Source: VRUE01 sp033856275 (GTDB taxonomy: Bacteria; Actinomycetota; Thermoleophilia; Solirubrobacterales; 70-9). Taken from it: 64,000 nt of DNA. Every line of letters begins with the position of its first letter. The stretch's first letter is position 1. The DNA lies in the NCBI GenBank assembly GCA_033856275.1, contig JAWVFJ010000016.1:30290-94289 (forward strand), given 5' to 3'. This document shows, piece by piece, positions 42,193 to 50,396 of the stretch. The notes below the pieces were generated by a model. That model saw nothing but the letters and a program-made list of their open reading frames with translations, was not told the DNA's origin and did no database searches. The position numbers and the translations under genes were made by a program.

Positions 42193-44595
42193 ATGGTCCG
42201 GCGCCGTATCGACGACCCTGAGATCCGCCCGCTGATCGACCGCTTGGCGACCCTCTTCCTCCGCGAGGGAAGCGTCAACCGGGTGCAGCAACTGTTGGTG
42301 GCGCAGCTCGCCGACGACAGGAGCGAGGGATACGTCCACTCCAACCGGCTGCACGCTCTGCTCAGCGAGGACCCGGCGAAGTCCGTCAACCCGAGCACTC
42401 TCCGCACCATCGAGACCGCGGTCGAGCGGCTCGACCCCGAGGGGGAGGGGAGCATCCCGGCATCCGCCGCAGCGTTGAAGGACGAGGTGGCGGGCCGCTG
42501 GCCTGGGACGGTGGCCAGCGTGCCGGGCGGAACCTCCGCGGAGCGAATCCGCCATCTTGCCGCGGAGATCAACGTCCCGCCGGGGGTCGTCAGCCTGCTG
42601 CTCGACGCCGGCACCGCCGATGCCGGCGACCGTTCTGCCGCTCGCCGAGACACCACGATCGCAACCGTTCGCAGCCCGGATTGGTCATTCCAGGACACCG
42701 CCTACGAGCGCTGTGTGAGGGCCCTTGCCGGCGGTCCGAATGAAAAGGTCGGCCTGGTCCTACCCACTGGCGGCGGCAAGACCCGGCTGGCCATTCGCAT
42801 CATGCTCCAGGTGCTCGACCGAGCCGAGTCCGAGAACCCCGTCGTTGTCTGGGTGACGCATCGTAAGCAGCTTCGAACCCAGGCCACGCGCGAGCTCCAA
42901 CGCGCGATCAACCTGGGAACTCCGGACCTACCGGCTCACGCTACGGCTCTGCTGGCGGGCCAGGTCGAGATCTGCATGGTCTCGAAGCTCGCCGAGACGC
43001 TGGATCGTCACGCCGGACGGGTGGCGCTGGTCGTCGTCGACGAGGCCCACCACGCCGCGGCCGAGTCGTATAGGCCGATCTTCGACCGGACTCCGCAGCG
43101 GGGGCTCTTCCTCACGGCGACCCCCAACCGGACCGACTCGATGCCGATCGGCGTCGACCAGATCGCCTATGCGACTACCTACCGCGATCTGTTCGACAGA
43201 GGGGTGATCGTCGAGCCCGTCCTCGACGAGCTGACCATCGACGGATTCGACTGGAATCTGGCCGAGCGGGTCGAGGAGCTCGCCGCCTATCTTCTCGACG
43301 AGGCGGGCGACCGTTTCCTGAAGACCCTGGTCGTCGTCTCGCGGGTTGAGAACGCCGAGCGCCTCCACGAGGCCCTCCTCCGACTGCTCTCCTCCGACCA
43401 TGTCTTGAACGAGGAGGACATCGGGTTCGCGCACGGCAGCGGCAGTTCGACCGGCCAGGGCATCCAGGACTTCCTCGACGAGTTCCAGGCACGCCCGCGC
43501 GGGATCTTGATCGCAACCAGCCAACTACTGGGAGAGGGCTTCGACGATCCGAGTGTCGACAGCACAGTCATCACCTACCCCACGCAGAGCGTTCTCGACC
43601 TGATGCAGGTCGCCGGGCGCTGCATGAGGTACGCCCCGGGCAAGCACAAGGCTTTCGTCGTCCAAGTGCGAGATTCCGCGCTCACGTACCACTGGGAGCA
43701 GGGATGGCTCTACCAGGACATTTCCGACGCGCTCCGCCCGCGCCTCGAAACCGTGCCCTTTACCGGCGGCAGGGATCTGGAAACCACCATCGCGGACATC
43801 CTTACCTCCCACAACGTCTCGCGGCCGGTGCGCAAAGCGGCGCTCGAGGCCGCGTCGAACCTCGACGTCAACGACCGATTCTCATTGCTCCTCACGGGCC
43901 TTCCCTACGGGGGTCCCGCTGACCGATTCGACGTCGACGCCCAGTGGGGGGCCGTTTTCGTGACCCCCGAGGAGCGCGATCTGTTCGTGCGGGTGTTCAA
44001 CGGCTATTCGGAGCGTTACACCGAGATCAACGACAAGAAGGCGTTTCTCGAGCAGTACATCTCGGTCGACCACCAGCCCGGTAGCCGCTGGCGCCGGTAC
44101 ATGGACATGCTCGCGGCCATGGAGGCAGCCGGAACCGAACGCCGCGGTGAAACTTTTGCCCTCGCCTCATCGCGGCCGAACAACACGGAGACTGGAACGA
44201 CATGGCTTACATACATCACCTTCGTCTACGAACCGGCCCTGCCGATCGATCTCGAGGCCTTTCTGGCAGACGCCGTCAACCGCAAGGAAGTTGCCGACAT
44301 GTTTCTCGACGATCCCACTGCATGGAGCCTCGCGGTGAAGGCGCCCCTGCCGCTGGACGGCAGCCTTGCCGCGCTTGTCTCCGACGCCGGGGCCGATTGG
44401 GTCGAGCGGGAACGCAAAGCACTCAGAAGCCATCTGGGGTCTGCGGACCAGCGCCAGACCTTCGGTGCGCTGGCAGCCTGGCGGACGGAACTCGACGGCG
44501 AATCCCCTCTGCCTCAATTCATGCTCGACCGCTTCGAGTTGCTGCTTGCCGACGAGGGATGGACGCACTTCGCGCTTTCGTTGGACAATTCTTAG
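42193..44595 (+). CDS. Superfamily 2 DEAD/DEAH helicase of the dpd island
   Basis: The 800-aa product has an N-terminal domain (1-165) with no recognised fold and an SF2 motor. Walker A is LVLPTGGGKTRLAIR near residue 190, motif II VVVDEAHHAAAESY, motif III FLTATPNR and motif VI MQVAGRCMRYAPGKHKAFVV. A C-terminal region of about 290 residues with no recognised fold follows. The motor resembles restriction-type helicases (type I/III, RAD25-like). Helicases accompany other DNA-modification defence clusters, so a restriction or remodelling role is likely (inference). Confidence 0.85.
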   Translation: MVRRRIDDPEIRPLIDRLATLFLREGSVNRVQQLLVAQLADDRSEGYVHSNRLHALLSEDPAKSVNPSTLRTIETAVERLDPEGEGSIPASAAALKDEVAGRWPGTVASVPGGTSAERIRHLAAEINVPPGVVSLLLDAGTADAGDRSAARRDTTIATVRSPDWSFQDTAYERCVRALAGGPNEKVGLVLPTGGGKTRLAIRIMLQVLDRAESENPVVVWVTHRKQLRTQATRELQRAINLGTPDLPAHATALLAGQVEICMVSKLAETLDRHAGRVALVVVDEAHHAAAESYRPIFDRTPQRGLFLTATPNRTDSMPIGVDQIAYATTYRDLFDRGVIVEPVLDELTIDGFDWNLAERVEELAAYLLDEAGDRFLKTLVVVSRVENAERLHEALLRLLSSDHVLNEEDIGFAHGSGSSTGQGIQDFLDEFQARPRGILIATSQLLGEGFDDPSVDSTVITYPTQSVLDLMQVAGRCMRYAPGKHKAFVVQVRDSALTYHWEQGWLYQDISDALRPRLETVPFTGGRDLETTIADILTSHNVSRPVRKAALEAASNLDVNDRFSLLLTGLPYGGPADRFDVDAQWGAVFVTPEERDLFVRVFNGYSERYTEINDKKAFLEQYISVDHQPGSRWRRYMDMLAAMEAAGTERRGETFALASSRPNNTETGTTWLTYITFVYEPALPIDLEAFLADAVNRKEVADMFLDDPTAWSLAVKAPLPLDGSLAALVSDAGADWVERERKALRSHLGSADQRQTFGALAAWRTELDGESPLPQFMLDRFELLLADEGWTHFALSLDNS

Positions 44596-44809
44596 GTCTG
44601 GCGGGTATTCGCGAGGCTCCATCCAGCCGGGTCCCGTCCTGATTGAACTTCCGGATCAGGATTCGCCCTCGCCAAGCCGGGTTCGCCGGCCCGTGCGAAA
44701 TGCCTATTTGCATCGAGTGCGTAGGGTTCCACGATTTAAAATGCAACGCTTAAGCGGGTAATTAAGTGTTTCTATCCTTAGTACGGCTCTTTAATGGTAG
44801 CTTCGGCAA
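44596..44809 (+). other. AT-rich intergenic region in the island
   Basis: These 214 bases hold no supported gene. The stretch 44730-44800 is markedly AT-rich and includes a dyad CTTAAGCGGGTAATTAAG and several TA-rich hexamers that could drive the gene at 44810. The AT content contrasts with the flanks and may mark a recombination seam. Confidence 0.4.
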
Positions 44810-45820
44810 GTGGGTCTCTTCCGCAAGGACCGAGAGGCGCGTTCAAAGACCAAGGTGCCGGCACCGAACTCGGTGGACGCCGACAGGCAGAAGCATGAAG
44901 ACGCGGCCGCTGCGCCTCTTCCGGCTCAGCTCCTTTGGCTCATCGATGCGCCGATGTTCATCGACGAGCACCGGGTCGAGGCTTTCTACGACGCCATTCT
45001 TCGACCCGACTTCGAAGGCGCCAGCCTGACGCTCTCCGAGTCGCTGACCAAAGGCCGAACCTTCAGTGGCGGTATGACGGTGGGCGCGGCGTTGCCATGG
45101 CTGGTCAAAGCGGAGGGAAAGGCAGAAGCGGCAAGCAGCAGGCAGAAGGCGCGCGGTCAGGAGGCGACGCTGCACCGCGTGATCAATCCCTACCGCCATC
45201 TACTCGCCCTCGCGATTCACTACGCGACCCAGCAAGAGTTTCAGCACCGACTCGTCTTCGCCCAACCCACCACAGCGAAAGACGCCGCCGCAACTGACGT
45301 CTCATCGACCTGGACAACGGATTCCTTCAGCCGCGAGTCGCCCCGGGCGATCGTGGTCCTGGACCTGCCAGAGGGGACACCATTGATTCCACTGGCGGCC
45401 GAGACCACGGAGGGCAAGGTCGTGCCGGTGTACAAGCAACTTGCCGCGCGCCTGCAGAGGCCGGGACAGCGAGCATTGCCCGAGTTCGTCAGGCGTGACA
45501 AGCCCAACTACCTGCAGGGCCAGCGCGACTACTGGCGTTGGTTCGCCGAGTTCTTCGATCCCCAAGTGGCGATTGAGGTCGTCGAGGAGGCTTCGGAGTC
45601 CGGTCGGTTTGCTTGGATCGCCTTTAGGCTTCCGGTCGGGTCCGTCGACCCCCTCCAGGCTGAGACGTTTCTCCATCTCCACATCTCACCGCGAGGGGAA
45701 TACGACACCGGGGTCGTCGCCTACAACTTCATCGCGCGCGGTTACGAGCACGGCGTGAGGATCGTTGGAACATTGAAGTCCGATCCCGACCTCAACGTCC
45801 TCGCCGTGTTCGAGCGCTAG
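44810..45820 (+). CDS. Island protein of unknown function
   Basis: The 336-aa soluble product starts at a GTG with a basic front (MGLFRKDREARSK). A helical domain follows (LLWLIDAPMFIDEHRVEAFY, INPYRHLLALAIHYATQQEF), then a beta-rich second half ending GVRIVGTLKSDPDLNVLAVF. I see no catalytic or membrane motif and cannot name a family. It is directly convergent with the queuosine-salvage-like gene, and the two stops abut. It may belong to the island as an effector or regulator, but this rests on position only. Confidence 0.65.
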   Translation: MGLFRKDREARSKTKVPAPNSVDADRQKHEDAAAAPLPAQLLWLIDAPMFIDEHRVEAFYDAILRPDFEGASLTLSESLTKGRTFSGGMTVGAALPWLVKAEGKAEAASSRQKARGQEATLHRVINPYRHLLALAIHYATQQEFQHRLVFAQPTTAKDAAATDVSSTWTTDSFSRESPRAIVVLDLPEGTPLIPLAAETTEGKVVPVYKQLAARLQRPGQRALPEFVRRDKPNYLQGQRDYWRWFAEFFDPQVAIEVVEEASESGRFAWIAFRLPVGSVDPLQAETFLHLHISPRGEYDTGVVAYNFIARGYEHGVRIVGTLKSDPDLNVLAVFER

Positions 45821-46876
45821 TTAGTAGTACCGGGTCAGCTCAAGCGGCAGGGGAAACTCGACCGCCTGGATGCAGGCGCCGTAGAACGGGCACCGCAACG
45901 CGGTCGCCGGGTCGAGGCAGACGGGATCGATGTCGGTGCAATTGACGCGGTTGAGCCAGAATTTGTTGTCGAGGATGGCTCCGGAGAGCCCGGTGCGCTC
46001 GGCGATCGCGACGAAGGCGACGAGGGCCAGCCTCCGCAACTCCAGCGCCTCCTCGCCCGACAGCAGACGGCTCGCCTTCAGCTTCTGCTCCAGTCGCGGC
46101 TCCGGGCGGAGCATTCCTTGGCGCAGGGCGTGTCTCAACAGGTGGTAGTCGATCGCCGGCAGTGGCTCGTCCCTGAACTCGAAGACCCCGCTGCCCGAAA
46201 GCAAGATCGCGTTGAGCATGGTCAGCTTGAAGATCGGGTCGTCGAACGCCCGGAATCCCCGTGACAACTCGGCGAATCGCACGAGTGAGCCCCCCGTCTC
46301 CTCGAGCAGGTTGAGAAACTCCCCATTCCACTCGGCCAGCAGGTGTCGACCGAGGTCCCGCAGGTTGGCGAGACGATCGTCCGCCCCTATCGCAAGCGGG
46401 TTGAGCCCGGTGTCGTCGCTGAAGATCGCATCGAAGTCGCTCTCGCTCATCGTCGCCAGGAAGCCGGCGTCGAGGATCCGGCCCCCACCCCGGTCCAACT
46501 CACGACGCAGCGCCCTCCACATGTACATCGCGCCGCGGTACGTCGTGCCGTCCAGCGTGCCCACCGCGGGAGCCATGCTCTCCCCTTCGAGTCGCCAAAA
46601 GCGGAAGTTGATCGAATTTCCGACGGCGAAGAACTGCGAGCGCTCAGACCTGTTCCCAGCGACGTTCCAGAAGAGGTCGTCATCCCAGCTCGCGGGTTCG
46701 AACTCTCGAAAGTCGGGCGTGCTCGCGATTTGCCGCGCAATCGCTTCCACCTGGCGCCAATCGATCTCGGCCAGGCCGCCAGTCGATTGATCGATTCCGA
46801 GAGCGATGCTAAGTCCGGCAGTGCTCAAGCCGGAGCTCTCGGTGCCGACAAACCTGGTCGCCATTGCATTGCCCAT
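45821..46876 (-). CDS. Queuosine-salvage (QNG1/DUF2419) family glycosylase with extra four-Cys motif
   Basis: The 351-aa product aligns by eye with eukaryotic QNG1. Shared segments include FFAVGNSINFRFW, ATMSESDFDAIFSDDTG, the GRHLLAEWNGEFLNLLEE block, PAIDYHLLRHALRQGML (D243 at the catalytic Asp position) and the terminal YY. QNG1 releases queuine from queuosine 5'-phosphate and is related to DNA glycosylases. Unusually, C313-x6-C320-x8-C329-x5-C335 is inserted near the end. This resembles the iron-sulfur loop of endonuclease III (C-x6-C-x2-C-x5-C). ATG 46876 or 46864 may be the start. Confidence 0.82.
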   Translation of the reverse strand: MGNAMATRFVGTESSGLSTAGLSIALGIDQSTGGLAEIDWRQVEAIARQIASTPDFREFEPASWDDDLFWNVAGNRSERSQFFAVGNSINFRFWRLEGESMAPAVGTLDGTTYRGAMYMWRALRRELDRGGGRILDAGFLATMSESDFDAIFSDDTGLNPLAIGADDRLANLRDLGRHLLAEWNGEFLNLLEETGGSLVRFAELSRGFRAFDDPIFKLTMLNAILLSGSGVFEFRDEPLPAIDYHLLRHALRQGMLRPEPRLEQKLKASRLLSGEEALELRRLALVAFVAIAERTGLSGAILDNKFWLNRVNCTDIDPVCLDPATALRCPFYGACIQAVEFPLPLELTRYY

Positions 46877-46933
46877 AGCCCCAATGACGGTAGCGGCCCT
46901 CCCAGATGGCGCAGACTGTCGCCCCGGAGCGTT

Positions 46934-47320
46934 CTAGCCCGCTGGCTGCTGCAGCACCGAGAGAATGTTGCCGGCCGGGTCCTTGAACCAAGCGATCGAG
47001 GGGCCGGGACCGCGGGCAATGCCCTTCTCGTCCTGCTCGAAGCCCTCATAGCGCTCGCAGGCGATCCCCTTGGCGGCGAGCTCGTCGACGGCGGCGTCGA
47101 TGTCGTCGACCTCGAAGTTGAGGATCGTGTAGGTGGCCGGGACGAAGTCGGACTTGGCGTAGAGCAGGGTGTCGCGGCCACCGGCCAGCTGGATCGAGGC
47201 GACGCCGTGCTCCTCGCTCAGCACGGTGACCCCGAGGCCCAGCGCCTCGCCGTAGAACCGCTTCGCCGCATCGATCTCGTCGACGGCGAAGCCGTTGGTC
47301 GCTTTCGTGTTCGCGAACAT
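46934..47320 (-). CDS. VOC (glyoxalase/bleomycin-resistance) family protein
   Basis: The 128-aa product has paired beta-alpha-beta-beta-beta modules: IDAAKRFYGEALGLGVTVLS, the GRDTLLYAKS strand, then TILNFEVDDIDAAVDELAAK and WFKDPAGNILSVLQ. VOC proteins bind a divalent metal and act in isomerisation, dioxygenation or antibiotic binding; the substrate is unknown. It lies just past the island and may mark ordinary chromosome resuming. Confidence 0.85.
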   Translation of the reverse strand: MFANTKATNGFAVDEIDAAKRFYGEALGLGVTVLSEEHGVASIQLAGGRDTLLYAKSDFVPATYTILNFEVDDIDAAVDELAAKGIACERYEGFEQDEKGIARGPGPSIAWFKDPAGNILSVLQQPAG

Positions 47321-47350
47321 GCCGCTCCTTTCGTTGCCTGCGTATCGCCC

Positions 47351-47698
47351 CTACCCGGCCAGCTCCGGGATATATCGCTCGAGGTGCGCGGCGATCGTCT
47401 CACGGACCCACTGCTGGGTGGGCGAGTCGGCCATCCGGTAGCGCCCGAGCAGCATCTTCTGGTCGGTTAGCGGCAGGCCCGCGATCTCCCAGCGCACCGC
47501 GAGCCGCTCGAAGAGCAGCTCCGAGCGCCGCCGCCAGGCATCGTCCTGGCTGGTCGCCGCGGTCGTCGGTCCATCCTCCAGCTTGGCGATCGTGGCGGCG
47601 CTGAGGGACTCGCGCAGGGTCAGGGTGTTGCCCTCAGCGTCGACGTAGTCGACGCTCGCCGCCTTCTGCCGCGCCCGCCGTTGCTTGCGCTTCGCCAT
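47351..47698 (-). CDS. Hypothetical protein, basic N-terminus
   Basis: The 115-aa product starts with a very basic tail (MAKRKQRRARQKAAS) and continues as a helical soluble domain (WRRRSELLFERLAVRWEIAG, QQWVRETIAAHLERYIPELA). I do not recognise a family. Its start overlaps the arfB stop by one base, suggesting the two are co-translated. A ribosome- or RNA-binding role is possible from the tail, but this is only inference. Confidence 0.65.
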   Translation of the reverse strand: MAKRKQRRARQKAASVDYVDAEGNTLTLRESLSAATIAKLEDGPTTAATSQDDAWRRRSELLFERLAVRWEIAGLPLTDQKMLLGRYRMADSPTQQWVRETIAAHLERYIPELAG

Positions 47699-48099
47699 CA
47701 GTACTCGCCTCCCGGCCGCCGCCGCGCCCGCTTGCGTTCGCCCGCCCGCCGCTTCTCTTCCAGCCGCCGCTCGCGCGAGGCGCGGGTGGGCCGGGTCGGG
47801 CGGCGGCGCACCGGTTCGTCGAGGCCGGCGGCGATCTTCTCGGCTAGACGCTTCAACGCGAGCTCCCGGTTGCGTGCTTGACCGCGCGCGTCCTGCGATA
47901 CGGCGGTGATCAGCGCTCCGCCGCGCCCGACCAACAACTCGCGCTGCCGTTCGTCGAGCGCCCGCGAGGCCTCGACGTCGAAGACCGCTTCGACCCGCGA
48001 GGCGGTGACATTGGCGTGCTGCCCGCCTGGCCCCGAGGAACGACTGGCGCGCAGCTCGATCTCCGCCAGTGGGATCGAGAGCCGCGAGTCGATTCTCAG
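47698..48099 (-). CDS. arfB: ArfB/YaeJ-type peptidyl-tRNA hydrolase (ribosome rescue)
   Basis: The roughly 133-aa product rescues stalled ribosomes by hydrolysing peptidyl-tRNA. The GGQ motif is present (SSGPGGQHANVTASRVEAVF), followed by the linker and a basic C-terminal tail (RRRPTRPTRASRERRLEEKR) that enters the mRNA channel. No ATG, GTG or TTG exists between the in-frame stop upstream and the conserved start. The best start is a CTG at 48099, overlapping the upstream stop as CTGA. Calling it from the first ATG would lose the GGQ domain. Confidence 0.85.
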   Translation of the reverse strand: MRIDSRLSIPLAEIELRASRSSGPGGQHANVTASRVEAVFDVEASRALDERQRELLVGRGGALITAVSQDARGQARNRELALKRLAEKIAAGLDEPVRRRPTRPTRASRERRLEEKRRAGERKRARRRPGGEY

Positions 48100-48383
48100 C
48101 TCGTCGGCGATAGGGCGTCGACCTTCTCAGCCAGTTCGAAGTCGGCGCCGGTGAGGCCGCCCTCGGAATGGGTGGAAATCGTCACCGTCACCGTGTCCCA
48201 GGAGATCTCGACGTCGGGATGGTGGCCCATCGCCTCAGCCGGCTCGACCAGACTCGAAACGAACTTGACCGAGCCGACGAAATCGCCGCAGCCGAAGCGC
48301 TTCGAAATCGCTTTGCCCTGGAGCTCCCAGCCATCTCGCTGGGCCAGCTTCGCCTCGATCTCTTCATCGCTCAGCAGTGCCAT
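48096..48383 (-). CDS. Pterin-4a-carbinolamine dehydratase
   Basis: The 95-aa product dehydrates 4a-hydroxytetrahydropterin. It has the family pattern RDGWELQGKAISKRFGCGDF, AEAMGHHPDVEISWDTVTVT and STHSEGGLTGADFELAEKVD, including the catalytic His pair. No aromatic amino-acid hydroxylase is nearby, so it may serve folate-type pterins or act as a binding protein. It is coupled to arfB by a four-base overlap. Confidence 0.93.
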   Translation of the reverse strand: MALLSDEEIEAKLAQRDGWELQGKAISKRFGCGDFVGSVKFVSSLVEPAEAMGHHPDVEISWDTVTVTISTHSEGGLTGADFELAEKVDALSPTS

Positions 48384-48419
48384 CTACGCGACCCCATCGC
48401 TTTCTGGGCCCGTTTGCGG

Positions 48420-48497
48420 CGCGCGATCCGAGCACGCCGTAGGCCTCGAATTTCTGGTCAGTGTAGAGCTGGTCGATCGTCGGATTGTTGGGAAAGC
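48420..48497 (-). pseudogene. Possible C-terminal remnant of a patatin-like phospholipase
   Basis: The minus strand encodes RFPNNPTIDQLYTDQKFEAY followed by GVLG. This resembles the C-terminal end of bacterial patatin-like proteins, which close with a P-x-x-P-T-I-D-Q-x-x-x-D-x-x-F-E-A-Y-x-x-L-G motif. No start codon or upstream catalytic domain is present. The remnant call is from memory of that motif and is tentative. The rest of 48384-48569 shows nothing else. Confidence 0.35.
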
Positions 48498-48569
48498 GTG
48501 GTCGGCTCCCATGGTGCGGTGCTCGCTTCAGATCGTCACTCGATTCAACTAAGCTGCTCGAAGCGAGCG

Positions 48570-49352
48570 ATGCCCAGCTCCACTCCCATCCTTTGGCACA
48601 TCACTGTCTCGCACTACAGCGAGAAGGCGCGCTGGGCGCTCGACCACAAGCAGATGCCGCACAGGCGCCGCGCGGTCTCGATCCCCGGCCTTCACATCCC
48701 GGCCTCGATGCTGCTCACGCGCGGCGCCAGCCACACCTTTCCGGTGCTCGAACTCGAGGGACGGGCGATCGGCGACTCGACCGAGATCATCGCCGCGCTG
48801 GAGGAGCGCCATCCGGAGCGGCCGCTCTACCCGGCCGATCCCGAGCAGCGCCATCGCGCGCTCGAGCTGGAGGACTTCTTCGATGAGGAACTGGGGCCCC
48901 ACCTCCGCCTGCTCGCCTTCCATGAGTTGGGCAAGGACCCAGAGCGCTTCGAGGCGGTGATCGCACGCTCCACGCCCGGCCCCGTCGCGAGCCTCGGCAG
49001 CGGCGCAGTCACCTACGCCCGCACCTACACCGGCCTGCGCTTCGGCGTTCGCAGCGAGGAGGCCGCCGAAGTCGCCCGCGGCAAGATCCTGGCGGCGATG
49101 GACCGCCTCGACGCCGAGATCGGCCCAAGCGGATACCTGGTCGGCGACTCCTTCAGCGTCGCCGACCTCACTGCCGCGGCCCTCTTCTACCCGCTGGTCC
49201 TCCCCAACGAGGGGCCGCTGACCGTAGATGAACCGCCCCCAGCCGGAATGGAGAGCTTCCGCGCGCCGCTGCGGGATCGCCCTGGCTACCGCTGGGTCGA
49301 GGAGATGTTCCGCCGGCATCGCAGACCGGGCGCGATCGCAGTGGCTGCCTAG
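48570..49352 (+). CDS. Glutathione S-transferase family protein
   Basis: The 260-aa product has a thioredoxin-like GST N-terminal domain (ILWHITVSHYSEKARWALDH, with SYSEKAR at the thiol-binding site, then FPVLELEGRAIGDSTEIIAA). The C-terminal domain is helical and contains YLVGDSFSVADLTAAALFYP. Actinobacteria generally lack glutathione, so mycothiol or another thiol may be used, or the protein may bind other ligands. ATG 48570 begins MPSSTPILWHI. Confidence 0.85.
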   Translation: MPSSTPILWHITVSHYSEKARWALDHKQMPHRRRAVSIPGLHIPASMLLTRGASHTFPVLELEGRAIGDSTEIIAALEERHPERPLYPADPEQRHRALELEDFFDEELGPHLRLLAFHELGKDPERFEAVIARSTPGPVASLGSGAVTYARTYTGLRFGVRSEEAAEVARGKILAAMDRLDAEIGPSGYLVGDSFSVADLTAAALFYPLVLPNEGPLTVDEPPPAGMESFRAPLRDRPGYRWVEEMFRRHRRPGAIAVAA

Positions 49353-49418
49353 TCCGTACGCCATCGGGTGACTGACTTGCGTCCGTCACTCCTAAATTTT
49401 CAGTAGCTCCCAGTCGAT

Positions 49419-50396
49419 ATGGGCGCTATGAGGGAGACAAGCGGCGACCGCCTGCGGGCGATCATCCAGATGCAGACCGAGATCGCGGCGAGCGACCTCG
49501 ATCTCGACGCGGTGATGCAGCTGATCGCCTCGCGCGGGCAGGAGCTGACCGGGGCGAGCGCGGGGGTGATCGAGGTCGCCGACGGCGACGAGACGGTCTA
49601 CCGCGTCACCACCGGCGAGGCGACGCCCTTCCTCGGCCTGCGCCTGAAGATGACCGCGAGCCTCTCCGGCCTCTGCGTTGCCCAGGGCCGGCTGCTGCGC
49701 TGCGACGACACCGCCGACGATCCGCGCGTCGATGCGGAGGCCTGCCGGCGGGTCAACACCCGCTCGATGCTCTGCGCGCCGCTCTTCCACCACGACCAGA
49801 CGGTCGGGGTGCTCAAGGTCTACTCGCCGCAGGCAAAGACATTCGACGACGGCGACGTCGAAACGCTCGAGCTCTTGAGCAACCTGATCGTCGCCCACAT
49901 GTCGCACGCGAGTCTCTTCGTCACCGAGGTGCACGGCGGTCGCCATGACGCGCTCACCGGCCTGCTCAACCGCCGTACCTACGAGGAACGCCTGCCGGTC
50001 GAGATCGGGCGGGCGTCGCGCTATGCCTGGCCGCTCTCGCTCTGCCTGCTCGACCTCAACGGCTTCAAGAAGATCAACGACACACTTGGCCACCCCTCTG
50101 GGGACAGGACCCTGCAGCAGGTCGCCGCGCTGCTCGACGAGTTGCGGCTCGCCGACGACAGCTTTCGCATCGGCGGCGACGAGTTCGCGATTCTGATGCC
50201 GAAGACCTGCCGCGAAGACGCCGAAGGGGCGGCCGACCGCCTATGCAAGTCGATCACCGAGATCGGCATGTCGGATGGCTCGCTGGGCGCCTCCTTTGGA
50301 GTCGCCGAAGGAGCCAACGACCCCGCTGTCCTGCACGCGATGGCCGACGAACGACTGCTAGCCGCAAAGGACCGGCTGCACCGGCGCTCGGGCTGA
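49419..50396 (+). CDS. GAF-GGDEF diguanylate cyclase
   Basis: The 325-aa product makes cyclic di-GMP. A GAF domain spans about residues 15-165. The GGDEF domain starts at HDALTGLLNRRTYEERL and has LCLLDLNGFKKINDTLGHPS and an intact RIGGDEFAIL. RLAD sits exactly five residues before GGDEF, matching the RxxD inhibitory site, so product feedback is expected. It overlaps the convergent gene at 50358 by 39 bases. Confidence 0.92.
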   Translation: MGAMRETSGDRLRAIIQMQTEIAASDLDLDAVMQLIASRGQELTGASAGVIEVADGDETVYRVTTGEATPFLGLRLKMTASLSGLCVAQGRLLRCDDTADDPRVDAEACRRVNTRSMLCAPLFHHDQTVGVLKVYSPQAKTFDDGDVETLELLSNLIVAHMSHASLFVTEVHGGRHDALTGLLNRRTYEERLPVEIGRASRYAWPLSLCLLDLNGFKKINDTLGHPSGDRTLQQVAALLDELRLADDSFRIGGDEFAILMPKTCREDAEGAADRLCKSITEIGMSDGSLGASFGVAEGANDPAVLHAMADERLLAAKDRLHRRSG

